A DNA stretch of 64,000 nt, taken from Winogradskyella ouciana. Lineage in GTDB: Bacteria; Bacteroidota; Bacteroidia; Flavobacteriales; Flavobacteriaceae. Shown piece after piece: positions 52,905-62,618 of the stretch. The stretch is taken from NCBI RefSeq assembly GCF_009709615.1, contig NZ_WJYA01000005.1, forward strand, positions 434,001-498,000, in the 5' to 3' direction. The position numbers and the translations under genes were made by a program. Below the pieces are notes generated by a model that was given only the letters and a program-made list of their open reading frames with translations, was not told the DNA's origin and made no database searches. Position 1 is the first letter of the stretch. The number at the start of each line of letters is the position of its first letter.

Positions 52905-53774
52905 ATGGCAAAAAAGAAAAAAAAAGAAAAAAAAATTGCTAAAAAGCTACTTCATAAGTATCGCTTAGTAATCCTTAATGAAGATACTTTTGAAGAACGT
53001 TTTGCAATTAAACTAACACGCCTTAATGTTTTTGTCTTAACATCACTTTCGGCAATTTTCTTGGTATTCTTTACCATTCTATTGATTGCCTTTACGCCGT
53101 TGCGCGAGTATATTCCTGGGTATTCTTCAGCAAAGCTTAAAAAAGAAGCCTCTGTCCTTAACTATAAAACAGACTCGTTGGTTCAGGAATTGGAGCTAAA
53201 TAAACGATATTATGCCTCAATCCGAAAAGTTCTTACAGGTGATGTATCAACGGTTGAATTTAACAGAGATTCCATTATTGAAGCGGCCAAAAACGACGTA
53301 GATATTTTGCAGATTACGACCAACAAAGAGGACTCTTTGTTAAGAGAAAAAGTTGAAAAAGAGGATAAATATAACTTGTTTGAAGAATCAACAAACCAAA
53401 ATAGTTTTGTGTTATTTCCGCCAGTTAATGGAACTATATCAGAAGAGTATAATATTGAAGACAAGCACTTTGCTGTAGATGTTGTAGTCGCTAATGACAC
53501 TCCTGTTAAGGCCACGGCAGATGGAACAGTTATATTTGCAGAGTGGACTGTAGAAACGGGCTATGTAGTTATTATTGAGCATAACCAAGAATTAATTTCT
53601 GTGTACAAGCACAATTCAGCCATTACAAAGTCTCAAGGCGATTTAGTTAAGGCAGGAGAAGTCATCGCTATGTCTGGAAATACGGGAGAGTTGAGCACAG
53701 GTCCGCACCTTCATTTTGAACTCTGGAGTAAAGGCTACCCAGTAAACCCAACTAATTTCATTGATTTTCAGTAA
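52905..53774 (+). CDS. M23 family metallopeptidase, membrane-anchored
   Basis: 289 residues. A Lys-rich N-terminus (MAKKKKKEKKIAKKL) precedes a membrane helix (VFVLTSLSAIFLVFFTILLIAF, about 45-66) and a short coiled coil. The LytM/M23 domain has its zinc ligands: His and Asp in KHFAVDVV (about 187-194) and HxH in GPHLHFELW near the end. It should cut or bind peptidoglycan cross-links in the periplasm. It overlaps the GH3-like gene by one base (TAATG), so the two are coupled. Confidence 0.92.
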   Translation: MAKKKKKEKKIAKKLLHKYRLVILNEDTFEERFAIKLTRLNVFVLTSLSAIFLVFFTILLIAFTPLREYIPGYSSAKLKKEASVLNYKTDSLVQELELNKRYYASIRKVLTGDVSTVEFNRDSIIEAAKNDVDILQITTNKEDSLLREKVEKEDKYNLFEESTNQNSFVLFPPVNGTISEEYNIEDKHFAVDVVVANDTPVKATADGTVIFAEWTVETGYVVIIEHNQELISVYKHNSAITKSQGDLVKAGEVIAMSGNTGELSTGPHLHFELWSKGYPVNPTNFIDFQ

Positions 53775-55276
53775 TGCCATCGGTTAAAGCAGCACTATCC
53801 AAACCTTTTGCCAAAATTATAGCTTGGCGTATAAAAAAATGGGCTTCAAATCCTATTGAAACCCAAGAAAATGTGTTTCAAAACCTTATAACTGAAGCAA
53901 AAAACACTGTTTTTGGTAAAGACCATAATTTTAGTGAGATTATTACCCATGAGCATTTTAAGTCTAAAGTTCCCATAAGGGACTATGAAGACTTAAAGCC
54001 CTATGTAGAACGCGTTGTTAAAGGCGAAGAGAGTATACTGTGGAAAGGCAAACCATTGTATTTCGCTAAAACATCTGGTACGACATCTGGTGCTAAGTAT
54101 ATTCCCATTACTAAAGAAAGCATGCCAACACATGTTGATGCCGCTAGAAATGCCATTCTAATGTACATTAACGAAACCGGAAATTCAAAATTTGTAGATG
54201 GCAAGATGATTTTTTTACAAGGAAGCCCAACCCTTGAAGAAAAAAACGGGATTAAGCTTGGAAGACTTTCTGGCATTGTGGCACATTATGTACCTAAATA
54301 CCTTCAAAAAAACAGACTGCCTAGCTTAAAAACCAATTGTATTGAAGATTGGGAAACTAAAGTAAACGCCATCGTTGAAGAAACTATTGACGAAGACATG
54401 ACGGTTATTTCAGGGATACCGTCATGGGTGCAAATGTATTTTGAAAAGTTGATAGAAAAGAGAGGAAACAAGGTGGGCGAAATTTTCAAAAACTTTAATT
54501 TATTCATATTTGGAGGCGTTAATTATGAGCCATATAAAGCTAAATTCGAAAACCTAATAGGGAGAAAGGTTGATAGTATAGAACTATATCCTGCAAGTGA
54601 AGGCTTTTTTGCATTTCAAGACAAGCAAAATGAAAAAGGGATGCTCTTACAATTAGACTCCGGTATATTTTATGAGTTTGTTGAAGCTGAACATTTCTTT
54701 AGTGACAATCCGGAACGAATAACAATAAAAGATGTAAAACTTGGCGTTAACTACGTTATGATTATCTCTACAACAGCTGGACTTTGGGCGTATAATGTTG
54801 GAGATACAGTGCAGTTCATGTCACTAAAACCTTATAGACTTATTGTTAGTGGCAGAATAAAACACTTTATTTCTGCTTTTGGAGAACACGTTATAGGGAA
54901 GGAAGTTGAACAAGCCCTAAAAGAAGCTACAGAAAATACATCAATTACTGTTAATGAATTTACTGTAGCACCTCAAATTAACCCAGAGGAGGGGCTACCT
55001 TATCACGAATGGTTTATTGAGTATGAAAATGAACCTGAAAACAAAGCTAAATTTATAGAAGATTTAGAGCAATCGCTTCAAAAACAAAACAGCTATTATC
55101 TAGATTTAATAAAAGGAAAGGTCTTGCAACCCTTAAAGATTACTAGAGTAAAGAAAGATGGTTTCAAAACCTATATGAAATCCATAGGAAAACTAGGTGG
55201 ACAAAATAAAATCCCAAGATTATCCAATGATAGAAAAGTAGCTGATAAAATATACGAACTTCAATTAACTAAATAA
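53774..55276 (+). CDS. GH3-like acyl-adenylate-forming enzyme
   Basis: 500 residues. The sequence has the GH3 layout: NVFQNLITEAKNTVFGKDHNFSEI at the start, the ATP-binding loop YFAKTSGTTSGAKYIPITKESM (about 94-114), VNYEPY and SIELYPASEGFFAFQ in the middle, and a GRIKHFISAFGEHVIGKEVEQAL hinge. In plants GH3 enzymes join hormones to amino acids via an adenylate; the bacterial substrate is unknown. It is coupled to the M23 peptidase gene. Confidence 0.88.
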   Translation: MPSVKAALSKPFAKIIAWRIKKWASNPIETQENVFQNLITEAKNTVFGKDHNFSEIITHEHFKSKVPIRDYEDLKPYVERVVKGEESILWKGKPLYFAKTSGTTSGAKYIPITKESMPTHVDAARNAILMYINETGNSKFVDGKMIFLQGSPTLEEKNGIKLGRLSGIVAHYVPKYLQKNRLPSLKTNCIEDWETKVNAIVEETIDEDMTVISGIPSWVQMYFEKLIEKRGNKVGEIFKNFNLFIFGGVNYEPYKAKFENLIGRKVDSIELYPASEGFFAFQDKQNEKGMLLQLDSGIFYEFVEAEHFFSDNPERITIKDVKLGVNYVMIISTTAGLWAYNVGDTVQFMSLKPYRLIVSGRIKHFISAFGEHVIGKEVEQALKEATENTSITVNEFTVAPQINPEEGLPYHEWFIEYENEPENKAKFIEDLEQSLQKQNSYYLDLIKGKVLQPLKITRVKKDGFKTYMKSIGKLGGQNKIPRLSNDRKVADKIYELQLTK

Positions 55277-55279
55277 CTC

Positions 55280-55287
55280 TATATTTG
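55280..55287 (+). promoter_or_regulatory. -7 promoter element TATATTTG for the 563-residue gene
   Basis: TAnnTTTG match 16 bp before the ATG at 55304, overlapping the region just after the GH3-like stop codon. Confidence 0.5.
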
Positions 55288-55303
55288 TAGGTTAAAATAA
55301 TGT

Positions 55304-56995
55304 ATGAGCACAGTTAAGAAAAAACACGAAAGAACTAGAGCGCAAGAAAGCTCAAATGCAATTGAGCGTATGTATATAACCATGCGGCATTTGTTTAATC
55401 GTGGATTTTATAAACCAATGGGAGTTTCGGGCGAAACTTTACGTGAGGCATTGTTGTTGTTACGTCCAGAAATCTACGGTTCTATTGCCGATGAAAAAGC
55501 AGAAATAGAGGGTTTACTTTATGTTATTGATCGTTTACCTCGAGGCATAGAAGAGTGCACGTTCATAAACCTAACAAGTGATGAAGGCTATACCAACTCA
55601 CATTTTAAGCCTATAATCCCACCAAAACGAAGACGAAATTGCTATCGTATAGACGATGAGCAAATGAATATTGAAATAACAAGAGGTCGTTCAGAAATCT
55701 ACGACATTTTAACACATCTTACATTTTTGTTTGTAGAGTCTCACAAAATAAGTAAGCGGATTATTATTAATGAAGAGGGAGCTACGGTAAGAGACTGGCA
55801 GAAGTTAGAGAGTGCTGTTTTGTCAACTAAGAAATTAACGCAAAAAGAGCGCGAAATTGCCATTACCCATACCGCAAATATTTTAGGGAGAACTTTCAAT
55901 GAATTAACTGAAGCATATCCTAAGTTTGCGACAGAGAGTCAACCAGAACGCTTATTGCACATTGTTTATTGGTTAGGTAAGTTGGCAATTGAGGAGGTTA
56001 TAAACGGGAATAAAAGAACCATAACTTTTAGCCCAGTTTTAAGAGAACGTCTGGGCCATCATATCCATGGTGAAGTATGGGCAGACAATATCAAAGAGAT
56101 ATTAAATAAGCACGGGCTATTAGAGCGACCGATACATATTATTAGCGCAAACATGCACAGCGTTATGAATTCTATTTTCGCGAAAGGTACTCTTAAGGGT
56201 GCTGATTCCAAAAAAGACATTTTTGAGGTTTACGAAACTCTAAGCAACTCAAAAAGTGTTGCAATGCGCAATAAAGTAGAGAAATCTGCGTTGCAGAACG
56301 GAATGATCTACATAAAGGACACGTCTGGAACCAACATAGATGTCCAAATTTTTGATACAGATAAAATAGATTTTTCTAATACAGACTTTGAGTATTCACA
56401 ATCCAATAAGGATGACAAAGCTGTAATTTTTGTTATGGACTATGCGTTTGGAGAACAAGCGTACGAGACTATGGATGAATTTCTAAAACCGATAAAGGTC
56501 AATGGCAAAAAAGTTCATTTAGATGTTAAATCCATATCCATTATGGGTAAGGCAGGTATTTTAGAGGGAGGCAAAGGAGATGTTATGATTCCTTCGGCAC
56601 ATATTTTTGAAGGCACAGCTGACAATTACCCATTTAAAAACGAACTAAGTAAAAACGATTTAGTAGATTGCGGAGTTGATGTTTATGAAGGTACAATGGT
56701 TACGGTATTAGGCACTTCCTTGCAGAATAAAGAAATTTTAAAATTCTTTAAAAAATCCACATGGAATGTCATTGGTTTAGAAATGGAAGGAGCACATTAT
56801 CAAAAAGCGATACAAGCGGCATCAAGAGTAAGAGGCAGTATAAATGAAGATGTAAAAGTAAGATATGCTTATTATGCTAGTGACAACCCACTAGAGACTG
56901 GAAGCACATTGGCTTCAGGAGGTTTAGGAGCATCGGGTGTTAAACCAACATACGTCATAACAAAAAAAATACTAGAACAAATATTTAATTCTTAA
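55304..56995 (+). CDS. Large protein of unknown function, C-terminus like a nucleoside phosphorylase
   Basis: 563 residues, no signal peptide or membrane helix. I believe this belongs to the Bacteroidota family DUF6909, which I cannot confirm. The N-terminal half is helical (IERMYITMRHLFNRGFYKPMGVSGETLREALLLL ... CYRIDDEQMNIEITRGRSEIYDILTHLTFLF). The C-terminal part has IMGKAGILEGGKGDVMIPSAHIFEGTADNYPF, YEGTMVTVLGTSLQ and VIGLEMEGAHYQKAIQAA, which echo the PNP/MTAN nucleoside phosphorylase fold, where an E-M-E-G motif holds the ribose. The Wzz-like gene starts 3 bp later. Confidence 0.6.
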   Translation: MSTVKKKHERTRAQESSNAIERMYITMRHLFNRGFYKPMGVSGETLREALLLLRPEIYGSIADEKAEIEGLLYVIDRLPRGIEECTFINLTSDEGYTNSHFKPIIPPKRRRNCYRIDDEQMNIEITRGRSEIYDILTHLTFLFVESHKISKRIIINEEGATVRDWQKLESAVLSTKKLTQKEREIAITHTANILGRTFNELTEAYPKFATESQPERLLHIVYWLGKLAIEEVINGNKRTITFSPVLRERLGHHIHGEVWADNIKEILNKHGLLERPIHIISANMHSVMNSIFAKGTLKGADSKKDIFEVYETLSNSKSVAMRNKVEKSALQNGMIYIKDTSGTNIDVQIFDTDKIDFSNTDFEYSQSNKDDKAVIFVMDYAFGEQAYETMDEFLKPIKVNGKKVHLDVKSISIMGKAGILEGGKGDVMIPSAHIFEGTADNYPFKNELSKNDLVDCGVDVYEGTMVTVLGTSLQNKEILKFFKKSTWNVIGLEMEGAHYQKAIQAASRVRGSINEDVKVRYAYYASDNPLETGSTLASGGLGASGVKPTYVITKKILEQIFNS

Positions 56996-56998
56996 TTC

Positions 56999-58051
56999 AT
57001 GAGTGATAAATTACCTGAAAACACAAAAACTGAGGAAGTAGATTTAGGGCAATTATTTAATGTCATTGGCAGATTGTTTGAAAAGTTATTTTTGTTTATT
57101 GGCAAAATCCTCAAAGGACTATTTTCTATCTTAATCTATGCTCTAAAACCTATTGTAAATAATTTTAAAGTAATAGCCATTGCTCTTATGGCTGCAGCTG
57201 TTATTGGGTTTTTTGCGGAAAAATTTAAAAAACCGGTTTACACTTCGAGTATGCTAGTTAAACCTTATTTTGACTCTAAATACCAATTAGCAAATAATGT
57301 CAATTATTTTAATGCTTTAATAGGTTCTGAAAATTTAAAAGAATTGTCTTCTGTATTTGAAATTGACACTACAACAGCCTCTGAGTTAATGGGCTTTGAT
57401 ATTGAAATAGGACCTGAAACAGGTAATGATTTACTTAAAGAATATAACGATTATATAAAACAAATAGACAGTACGCTAGCAAAAGACATGACCTATGAAG
57501 AATATGTGGATAATAGGGATATTTTAAGCGGTAGTATTTTTTCTATAAAAGCTAAATCTAAGGCTAGTGATATTTTTACAAGTTTAGAAAGGGGCTTTGT
57601 AAAAACATTCGAGAATGAATATTCAGAGAAGCTAAAAGAAATAAGGGATAAATCTATTGAGATAAAAACTAGAGCTTATAAAAGCGAATTGAAACGAATA
57701 GATAGTCTGCAAAAAATATATTTCGATGTTCTTACAACAGAATCCGAAAGTGATAAAGTATCAATTGGCCTTAACGGTATGATACCTTTAACCAATCAAA
57801 AAACAACAACAAGAGAGTACGAATTATTTCAGAAAGAAATGGTAATAAGAGACTCTCTTAAAATACTTGAGCAAGAATTAATTAAAAACAATGATTTTTA
57901 TGACATTTTATCTGGCTTTGAAGATGTTGGAACCATAGAAAAAAGTTTCCTAGAAAGATACACCATTCTTTTTCCTGCTTTAACAATGCTATTTATAATA
58001 TTAGGCTACATAATGCTTAAAACATTTCAATACATAAAAAACTATGAGTAA
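56999..58051 (+). CDS. Wzz-like chain-length/polysaccharide co-polymerase protein
   Basis: 350 residues. A membrane helix near the N-terminus (VIAIALMAAAVIGFFAEKF, about 59-77) and another at the C-terminus (ILFPALTMLFIILGYIMLKTF, about 320-340) enclose a largely helical periplasmic part, the topology of Wzz/polysaccharide co-polymerase proteins. The sequence after the first helix (KPVYTSSMLVKPYFDSKYQL) is the region where Wzz proteins start their beta domain. It overlaps rfbB by 8 bp (ATGAGTAA), so it is coupled to rhamnose synthesis. The exact class is inferred. Confidence 0.65.
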   Translation: MSDKLPENTKTEEVDLGQLFNVIGRLFEKLFLFIGKILKGLFSILIYALKPIVNNFKVIAIALMAAAVIGFFAEKFKKPVYTSSMLVKPYFDSKYQLANNVNYFNALIGSENLKELSSVFEIDTTTASELMGFDIEIGPETGNDLLKEYNDYIKQIDSTLAKDMTYEEYVDNRDILSGSIFSIKAKSKASDIFTSLERGFVKTFENEYSEKLKEIRDKSIEIKTRAYKSELKRIDSLQKIYFDVLTTESESDKVSIGLNGMIPLTNQKTTTREYELFQKEMVIRDSLKILEQELIKNNDFYDILSGFEDVGTIEKSFLERYTILFPALTMLFIILGYIMLKTFQYIKNYE

Positions 58052-59063
58052 AGAGCAAACAATACTAATTACAGGTGGTGCTGGTTTTATTGGCTCAAAT
58101 TTTATTTTCTATTTGCTAAAAGAGCGAGAAAACATCAATATTGTTAATTTAGATAAGCTCACCTACGCAGGCGAGCTTTCTAATTTAAAACAATTACAAA
58201 ACCATAAAAACTATAGTTTTGTAAAGGGAGATATATGCGATAGAGAATTGGTTAATGAACTTTTCAAAAAACACAGCTTCTCTGGAGTCATTCATTTTGC
58301 TGCCGAGTCTCATGTAGACAATTCAATTAGCAATCCAGATGCTTTTATAAAAACAAATATAGAAGGCACCTTTAATCTACTTAATATAGCTAAAACCTTT
58401 TGGATGGACGCCCCCTTTAAACCCAAATCAGGTTTTGTAAGCAATAGGTTTCATCATATTTCTACAGACGAGGTTTATGGCACCCTAGGGGAAACAGGGC
58501 TTTTTACAGAAGAAACACCCTACGCTCCCAACAGTCCTTATAGCGCCTCTAAGGCATCATCAGACTTTATTGTTAGGAGTTATTTCCATACGTATGGCAT
58601 GAACGTAGTTACTACAAATTGCAGTAACAACTATGGACCAAAACAGCATGATGAGAAATTAATACCAACAATTATAAGAAAAGCTATCAGTGGAGAAAAC
58701 ATTCCTATATATGGTGATGGAAAAAATATAAGAGATTGGTTGTATGTAGAAGACCATTGTAGAGGAATTGATTTGGTTTTTCAAAAAGGAAGAAAAGGAG
58801 AAACCTACAATATTGGAGGAAAGAATGAAAGAGATAATCTTTATATAGCCCATAAGATCTGTGAAATCCTAGACAGTATCAAACCGAAAAAAGAACCATA
58901 TTCTAAACAAATAACCTTTGTAAAGGATAGACCTGGACATGATTTTAGATATGCTATTGATGCCTCAAAGATTGAAAGTGAATTAGGCTGGGAAGCAAAA
59001 GAGAATTTTGAAACAGGAATAGAAAAAACCATACACTGGTACTTAGATAAATACGAAAACTAA
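58044..59063 (+). CDS. rfbB: dTDP-glucose 4,6-dehydratase
   Basis: 339 residues. Second step of dTDP-L-rhamnose synthesis. The NAD-binding motif reads [12 protein letters not shown] (about 7-18); the catalytic region has [12 protein letters not shown] and [15 protein letters not shown], the YxxxK dyad; later [17 protein letters not shown]. It overlaps the Wzz-like gene by 8 bp and rfbA by 1 bp (TAATG). Confidence 0.97.
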   Translation: MSKEQTILITGGAGFIGSNFIFYLLKERENINIVNLDKLTYAGELSNLKQLQNHKNYSFVKGDICDRELVNELFKKHSFSGVIHFAAESHVDNSISNPDAFIKTNIEGTFNLLNIAKTFWMDAPFKPKSGFVSNRFHHISTDEVYGTLGETGLFTEETPYAPNSPYSASKASSDFIVRSYFHTYGMNVVTTNCSNNYGPKQHDEKLIPTIIRKAISGENIPIYGDGKNIRDWLYVEDHCRGIDLVFQKGRKGETYNIGGKNERDNLYIAHKICEILDSIKPKKEPYSKQITFVKDRPGHDFRYAIDASKIESELGWEAKENFETGIEKTIHWYLDKYEN

Positions 59064-59926
59064 TGAAAGGGATAGTTCTAGCGGGCGGATCAGGTACAAG
59101 ATTGCATCCATTAACTTTAGCCATAAGTAAACAACTTATGCCGATTTATGACAAGCCTATGATTTATTATCCCGTATCTACGCTTATGTGGTCTGGGATA
59201 AAGGACATACTTATAATTTCTACACCAGAGGATCTTCCACTATTTGAAAAGTTATTGGGAGATGGTAAAAAGTATGGCTGTAATTTTCAATATGCAGTAC
59301 AGGAAGAACCCAAAGGTCTTGCTGAAGCTTTTATCATAGGAGAAGATTTTATAGGAAAGGATAAAGTTGCTTTAATCCTTGGAGATAACATTTTTTACGG
59401 TACAGGCTTATCAGAATTACTTCAACAAAACAATAATCCCGACGGTGGAATTATTTACGCCTATCATGTACACGACCCAGAGCGCTACGGAGTTGTTGAG
59501 TTTGATAAAAACGGTACAGTGGTGTCGATTGAAGAAAAGCCCATGAAGCCAAAATCTAACTATGCAGTTCCAGGAATATATTTTTACGATAACTCAGTAG
59601 TAGAAATAGCAAAAAACATAAAACCAAGTAAAAGAGGAGAATTAGAAATTACCGATGTTAACAAAACGTATTTAGAGAAGGGGAAACTAAAAGTAAGTGT
59701 TTTAGATAAAGGTACAGCTTGGCTAGATACAGGCACGTTTAATTCACTGATGCAAGCTTCACAGTTTGTCCAGGTAATAGAAGAACGACAGGGTTTAAAA
59801 ATTGGAGCTATTGAAGAGGCAGCGTACAAAATGGGTTTTATAGATAAGGCGCAATTCAAAAAAGTTGCAAAAACCCTAACCAAAAGCGGTTACGGCAAGC
59901 ACCTCCTGAGTTTACTGGCTGAATAA
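59063..59926 (+). CDS. rfbA: Glucose-1-phosphate thymidylyltransferase
   Basis: 287 residues. First step of dTDP-rhamnose synthesis: glucose 1-phosphate and dTTP give dTDP-glucose. The nucleotide-binding signature [35 protein letters not shown] (start) and [18 protein letters not shown] and [10 protein letters not shown] are clear. It overlaps rfbB by 1 bp. Confidence 0.97.
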   Translation: MKGIVLAGGSGTRLHPLTLAISKQLMPIYDKPMIYYPVSTLMWSGIKDILIISTPEDLPLFEKLLGDGKKYGCNFQYAVQEEPKGLAEAFIIGEDFIGKDKVALILGDNIFYGTGLSELLQQNNNPDGGIIYAYHVHDPERYGVVEFDKNGTVVSIEEKPMKPKSNYAVPGIYFYDNSVVEIAKNIKPSKRGELEITDVNKTYLEKGKLKVSVLDKGTAWLDTGTFNSLMQASQFVQVIEERQGLKIGAIEEAAYKMGFIDKAQFKKVAKTLTKSGYGKHLLSLLAE

Positions 59927-59927
59927 T

Positions 59928-60473
59928 ATGATTATAAAAGAAACAAAATTAAAAGGGTGTTATACACTACAACCAAAAGTGTTTGAAGATAAAAGGGGCT
60001 ATTTTATAGAGAGCTACAATGAAAACGTATTTAAAAAAGCCCTTGGAAAGAACAATAACTTTGTTCAAGATAACGAATCCCAATCCTCTAAAGGTGTTTT
60101 AAGGGGTCTCCACTACCAAACAGGTGAGTTTGCACAAGCAAAATTGGTCAGGGTTATTAAAGGTAAAGTGTTGGACATTGCAGTTGATTTGAGACAAAAC
60201 TCCTTAACTTTTGGCGAACACGTCTCAGCAATTCTATCTGAAGAAAACAAAACTCAACTTTTTATACCTCGAGGCTTTGCCCATGGGTTTTTGGTCTTAG
60301 AGGATAATACTATTTTTAGTTACAAATGTGATAATTTTTATAACAAAGAATCAGAAACAGGGGTAATATACAATGACAAAGATTTAAATATAGACTGGAA
60401 ATACCCAGAGTCTGAATTAATTCTCTCAGAGAAAGACTTGCTTTTACCATCTTTTAAAAACGCTAAATTATGA
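59928..60473 (+). CDS. rfbC: dTDP-4-dehydrorhamnose 3,5-epimerase
   Basis: 181 residues, normal for RfbC, the third step of the pathway. Motifs: FEDKRGYFIESYNENVFKKALG, FVQDNESQSSKGVLRGLHYQ, with the active-site His in LHYQ, LVRVIKGKVLDIAVDLR and FIPRGFAHGFLVL. It starts 1 bp after rfbA and overlaps rfbD by 4 bp (ATGA). Confidence 0.97.
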   Translation: MIIKETKLKGCYTLQPKVFEDKRGYFIESYNENVFKKALGKNNNFVQDNESQSSKGVLRGLHYQTGEFAQAKLVRVIKGKVLDIAVDLRQNSLTFGEHVSAILSEENKTQLFIPRGFAHGFLVLEDNTIFSYKCDNFYNKESETGVIYNDKDLNIDWKYPESELILSEKDLLLPSFKNAKL

Positions 60474-61321
60474 AGCGGATAGCTGTCTTAGGTGCTAACG
60501 GGCAATTAGGCCAGACACTAAATTCTTTAGTTGATAAAGAGCCAGACAGTTATAGCTTTTACTCAAAAGAGGATGTTGACATAACTGATAAGGAGTCAAT
60601 TAGCACTCTTTTTAATAAGAATGATTTTGATTTTTGTGTCAATTGTGCCGCCTTTACAAATGTTGAGTTGGCAGAAAAAAACGTTGACCAAGCTTTTTTA
60701 GTAAATGCAGAAGGAGCAAAGAATATTGCAGAGGTTTGCCAGTCAAAAAATATAAAATTAGTTCACATTTCTACGGATTATGTTTTTGACGGAAAAAAAA
60801 GAGAACCATACACTACAAAAGACAAAACCGATCCAATAAACCAGTACGGTAGGTCTAAACTTAAAGGCGAACTCTATATTAAGGAAACAATAAAAGAGCA
60901 TTACATTATAAGAACGTCTTGGCTTTATTCTCTATTTGGCAAAAATTTTCTCAAAACCATTGTCAACAAAACAAAACAAAATGTAGAGTTAAAAATTACA
61001 ACTGAAGAACAAGGTACACCCACAAGCTGTTTGGATCTCTCAAGGTTTATTATTTATCTAATCAAATCACACGATATTCATTACGGAATCTACCACTTCT
61101 CGGCCAAAGGGAAAACAACTTGGTACGGTTTTGCAAAAGAAATAGTAAAGCATTTTAACTCAAAGAAAACTGCAAATATTTTTTCTGTAGACAGTTATAA
61201 AACCATAGCTAAGCGACCTAAATATAGCGTTTTAGACATTTTAGAAACGGAAAAAGTATATAGAAACCTAAATGAATGGCAAGAAAGCCTAAAAGCCATG
61301 ATAGAAGAATTAAAGATATAG
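60470..61321 (+). CDS. rfbD: dTDP-4-dehydrorhamnose reductase
   Basis: 283 residues. Last step, producing dTDP-L-rhamnose with NAD(P)H. Motifs: IAVLGANGQLGQTL (start), DFCVNCAAFTNVELAEKN, LVHISTDYVFDG and the YxxxK dyad in PINQYGRSKLKGE. It overlaps rfbC by 4 bp; cysQ starts 26 bp after it. Confidence 0.96.
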   Translation: MKRIAVLGANGQLGQTLNSLVDKEPDSYSFYSKEDVDITDKESISTLFNKNDFDFCVNCAAFTNVELAEKNVDQAFLVNAEGAKNIAEVCQSKNIKLVHISTDYVFDGKKREPYTTKDKTDPINQYGRSKLKGELYIKETIKEHYIIRTSWLYSLFGKNFLKTIVNKTKQNVELKITTEEQGTPTSCLDLSRFIIYLIKSHDIHYGIYHFSAKGKTTWYGFAKEIVKHFNSKKTANIFSVDSYKTIAKRPKYSVLDILETEKVYRNLNEWQESLKAMIEELKI

Positions 61322-61347
61322 ATTTAACTGATAATAAAAGAATTAAT

Positions 61348-62154
61348 ATGATTAATATACTCGAAAATAAGAAAATAATGACAGCCATCAAAGCATCCTT
61401 AGATGCGGGAAAAGTTATCATGCAGGTTTACGACACTTCGTTTAATGTTGAAATAAAAGATGACAAATCGCCATTAACAGAAGCTGATAAAAAAGCCAAT
61501 GAAGTGATTAATTCATATTTAATAGATACTGAAATTCCTATTATTAGTGAAGAAAATAAACAAATTGACTACTCCATTAGAAAAGACTGGAGCACTTGTT
61601 GGATTGTAGACCCAGTAGATGGGACCAAGGAATTTATAAAAAGGAACGGTGAATTTACAGTAAACATAGCTTTGGTTGAAAGTGGGAGGCCAATATTAGG
61701 CGTGATTTATGTGCCAACTATAAAACGATTATATTTTGCAAATGTAGAGGAGAAAAATGCTTATTCCGCAGATCTAACATCTCATGATTCATCTATAGAC
61801 ACAGTAGGTGCAAACGCAAAGCCACTAAAGCCAAAAACCTCTTCAAATTCGGTTGAAGTCGTCGGAAGCCGCTCTCATATGAGCCAAGAAACCCTGGATT
61901 TTGTTGAAAATATTAGATCATCTGGAAAGGAGGTAAGCATAGTTTCCAAAGGAAGCTCATTAAAGTTTTGCCTTGTTGCTGAAGGCAAAGCTGATGTTTA
62001 CCCAAGATTTGCACCGACTATGGAGTGGGACACAGCTGCTGGTCAAGCCATTTGTAATGCCGTAGGCATTAATGTGATTTCTCAAGCTACTAAAGAACCG
62101 CTTCTTTACAATAAGGAAAACTTACTAAACCCTTGGTTTGTAGCCTCAAAATAA
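61348..62154 (+). CDS. cysQ: 3'(2'),5'-bisphosphate nucleotidase
   Basis: The frame opens at 61276 inside rfbD; the ATG at 61348 (MINILENKKIMTAIKASLDAGK) fits the family start and gives 268 residues. CysQ removes PAP, the by-product of PAPS use. Metal-binding motifs of the inositol phosphatase superfamily are present: SEENKQIDY, WIVDPVDGTKEFIKRNGEF (about 85-105) and MEWDTAAGQAI (about 231). It overlaps the DUF2061 gene by 1 bp (TAATG). Its presence links this operon to sulfate activation. Confidence 0.92.
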   Translation: MINILENKKIMTAIKASLDAGKVIMQVYDTSFNVEIKDDKSPLTEADKKANEVINSYLIDTEIPIISEENKQIDYSIRKDWSTCWIVDPVDGTKEFIKRNGEFTVNIALVESGRPILGVIYVPTIKRLYFANVEEKNAYSADLTSHDSSIDTVGANAKPLKPKTSSNSVEVVGSRSHMSQETLDFVENIRSSGKEVSIVSKGSSLKFCLVAEGKADVYPRFAPTMEWDTAAGQAICNAVGINVISQATKEPLLYNKENLLNPWFVASK

Positions 62155-62582
62155 TGAAGGACCAATCTCACAAGAGACATATTGCCAAAACATTAACATG
62201 GAGAATTGTTGGCACTCTGGATACGGTAATACTTTCTTGGATGATTTCTGGTAGTCCATCAATTGGGTTAAAAATCGGATTTGCAGAGGTTATCACCAAA
62301 ATGATTTTATATTATTTACATGAACGTACATGGTTTAACATTAACCTATCAAAGGATGGCCGAGTACTTGAAAGCCGAAAAAGGCACATAGCCAAAACTT
62401 TCACATGGAGATTTATAGGGACATTAGATACCATGTTATTGGCATGGTGGATTTCAGGGAATCCATTAATTGGTTTAAAGATTGGGTTTGCGGAAGTTTT
62501 TTCTAAAATGATTTTATATTATCTTCATGAAAGATTTTGGTATAGGTTCAATTATGGGCTCACAAATAGAAAAAACAATTAG
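62154..62582 (+). CDS. DUF2061 membrane protein with two tandem copies of the domain
   Basis: 142 residues from ATG 62154 (an in-frame TTG at 62133 would overlap cysQ more). Two similar halves of about 60 residues are seen, each with RHIAKT-TWR-GTLDT and IGLKIGFAEV--KMILYYLHER. Copy 1 spans about 6-65, copy 2 about 74-132. Each would give two membrane helices. DUF2061 genes are often found in sulfate assimilation loci. Role unknown. Confidence 0.85.
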   Translation: MKDQSHKRHIAKTLTWRIVGTLDTVILSWMISGSPSIGLKIGFAEVITKMILYYLHERTWFNINLSKDGRVLESRKRHIAKTFTWRFIGTLDTMLLAWWISGNPLIGLKIGFAEVFSKMILYYLHERFWYRFNYGLTNRKNN

Positions 62583-62618
62583 TCTCTAATAAAGTAAGAC
62601 CAAATAAAATTCAAATCA

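Noticed and set aside
61276..61347. Early ATG for cysQ inside rfbD
   Set aside because: It would add 24 charged residues unlike the family and overlap rfbD by 46 bp.
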